DNA of 64,000 bases from Bursaphelenchus xylophilus. Lineage: Eukaryota; Nematoda; Chromadorea; Rhabditida; Aphelenchoididae. This document shows, piece by piece, positions 62,601 to 64,000 of the stretch. Each line of letters opens with the position of its first letter. Within the stretch, counting starts at the first letter, position 1. The notes beneath the pieces are model-generated. The model ran no database searches, was not told where the DNA came from, and saw only the letters and a program-made list of their open reading frames with translations. The position numbers and the translations under genes are program-made. The stretch lies in assembly GCA_904066235.2 (NCBI GenBank), contig CAJFCV020000004.1, positions 1,736,001 to 1,800,000 on the forward strand. The letters run 5' to 3'.

Positions 62601-64000
62601 TCCCCCTTTTGTCGGGTCATTTTCCCCCAATCCAGCAGATTATCCGCAAGAATAATGTCGGAAACGCGCTACGACTGGTGGTATTCACGTTCTCCGGCCG
62701 CGAAATCCGTATTAGTTTGTGCTTAAAATAATTTGGATTAATTACGGTGTGATGGGGGATCTTTTTTTGGGGAATGCGATTTGAATGTCATGTGTAATAT
62801 CGGAGGAAGCATTTTTGGCCCTCATTATAGGAAGAGGCAATGTGATTAGGGCTTTTGAGGCGATTTATGGCGCTAGATTAGGTGTATTTTAGTTTTTTCC
62901 TCCATTTATAGCCGAATTTTGCGATATTGTTTTAGTCAATGTATGTCGAGAGATACTCGAAAAAATTCAGCGATTTTATTATAAATTGTTGGCTGAGCTT
63001 ATGCAGGAACGCCTCCATCCTCTTTTAGTCTTTGTTCCACACCCCTTCTTCTCAAGAAACCCTGTACTTTATCTTTATTTTCTTCGACTATAAAACCTAA
63101 TCATGTACAATATAAATGTCTTCGCAAATTACGTTTTTTGTCCCAAAATTGATTTGACGCATTTAAGGTGTCTAATAGGATTAATCCGTTGTAAGAATTA
63201 CCGGATTTCGTCCGAATTTCCGGATGTTCTCCATGCTCGTGGGGTTCGGATTAGAAGCGGCGGATTTACGGGGAGTGGCCATGCTGATGGGGGCTTAAAC
63301 GCTAATTAAATGTAATTTTTGGCCCTACCTTAAATTGCGAATTAAAATTTGTGCGTCTAGCTCTCGCTATCTCCTTGTAGAATCTCATTTTTGGTGTTGA
63401 TTATGGCCTCGGAAGATTTGTGAGTTTCTAATCGGATTCGAGTCTGAAATGGGATGTAAATGATTTTTATAGATAGTAAAAGCTGTAGTTATGCTTCTAA
63501 TTTCAGCTCAACGTTACTGACGGATCCGTCGTCCTCTCAATTCGACGAACTCCTAGATCCGAGCGCAACACATTCGCCGCCGCGTATTCGACGTCAAAGC
63601 CGACCCTGTCCCGAATCCTCGAGCCTGAACTGCGTCCCGGAGCCAGTAAGTTTGTTTTGAACTTTGTTTTTTCCGTTTTTAGGACAGACTATCGATATTT
63701 TCATTAAATTTGGCTCTGTGGTCATGTGTAATATGATTTGCTCTACTATTTCGATTTTTACTCCCGAATTCTTGCAGCACCCGACCTCCAAGCGCAGTTC
63801 AGAGCCGTTGGGCTCATCATCGTCGTCGGGTGTGGCCACGCTGTCCAACTCGCAGGATCTGGGATCCGACAATTCGATGGACGACAGACCAGATCGCTCG
63901 TTGCAGCCAGATGAGCCTGAAAGAGGTCCTTTGAGGGAGATTGACGAGCCAGTAGCAGGTCCGTCAACGGAGATTGACGAGCCGGTAGCAGGTCCCTCGA
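59665..64000 (+). CDS. Serine-rich, probably disordered protein, 5' part (continues beyond the window)
   Basis: Exons 59665-59855, 63507-63645 and 63778 to the window end join in frame (donor AA|GTAAGT with acceptor TTTCAG, then GTAAGT with TTGCAG). Another ATG follows a second TTTCAG at 59681-59686, so the true start may be eight codons later. The product is rich in Ser, Pro, Asp and Glu. It includes SLDSNQTLQIDSGHQSMNSL, a basic patch RIRRQS (possible kinase site), GSSSSSG and, at the end, two copies of EIDEPVAGPS. No folded domain is visible in this part. The first intron is 3.65 kb. Most likely a cytoplasmic or nuclear regulatory protein whose domain lies downstream; family not recognised. 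Confidence 0.65.
59878..60422. repeat. Palindrome in the first intron, with a direct partial duplicate to 60520
   Basis: AAAGTTTTGAAAATTTAG at the left and its inverse near 60410 bound arms of about 250 bases with a centre near 60150 (AAATCTCAGCAGTGAAAACT). The portion GTCAATCGCATTCTACATT...CTTTTACTCCCACTTTTGT appears again at 60447-60520, as a tandem copy of the right arm. Confidence 0.7.
61255..62197. mobile_element. TIR element in the first intron
   Basis: Left CCCAACTGGTCATTTGTAAA is mirrored at the right by TTTACAAATGACCAGTTGAG, and the arms continue through ACCTTATAATTGACGGGCTT and AAGCCCATCAATTATAAGGT for about 190 bases. A second inner pair, GGATAAAACGTA and TACGTTTTTTATCC, lies at about 61500 and 61935. 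No coding capacity. The remainder of the intron (62,200-63,506) shows no further repeat or exon I can support. Confidence 0.65.

Overview
The window reads as a repeat-laden nuclear segment of an animal, most probably a nematode. The reasons are 3' splice sites of the TTTTCAG type, very short exon-flanking signals, acceptor sites lying a few to ~25 bases upstream of start codons (as trans-splicing would give), a tandem family of small secreted cysteine-rich proteins, an ET-module-like protein and a CDR/FAX-type glutathione-transferase-like protein. No bacterial operon structure is present. The species cannot be named from the sequence.

Layout. 1-2.8 kb: minus-strand, GC-rich coding-like DNA (retroelement or low-complexity gene) split by a transposon that itself carries another transposon. 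3.3-13.3 kb: plus-strand tandem array of five apparently intact three-exon genes for secreted six-cysteine proteins, with at least four dead fragments between them. 14.9-21.4 kb: minus-strand eight-exon gene for glutamine:fructose-6-phosphate aminotransferase (689 aa). 24.9-27.0 kb: minus-strand five-exon FAX/CDR-like gene (290 aa). 28.0-30.0 kb: a 2.1-kb imperfect palindrome whose two arms both carry gene-like exons. 32.9-34.3 kb: plus-strand two-exon gene for a secreted ten-cysteine ET-module-like protein (158 aa). 36.8-45.5 kb: minus-strand sixteen-exon gene for a secreted double heme peroxidase (1543 aa) whose first domain has lost key catalytic residues. 59.7 kb to the end: plus-strand first exons of a serine-rich protein that continues outside the window.

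The rest is packed with non-autonomous inverted-repeat elements of at least six families, many sitting in introns and nested in one another. Several insertions can be dated against each other because the uninterrupted sequence survives in a sister copy. Two different inverted-repeat elements each carry a tRNA-like segment with recognisable A and B boxes.

Functionally the recognised genes fit a surface/extracellular-matrix theme only loosely: GFAT makes the hexosamine precursor of chitin and glycans, secreted peroxidases cross-link cuticle or matrix, and the small cysteine-rich proteins are exported. They are not an operon, and joint function is inference. All gene models were spliced by eye from reading frame, splice-site consensus and family motifs.
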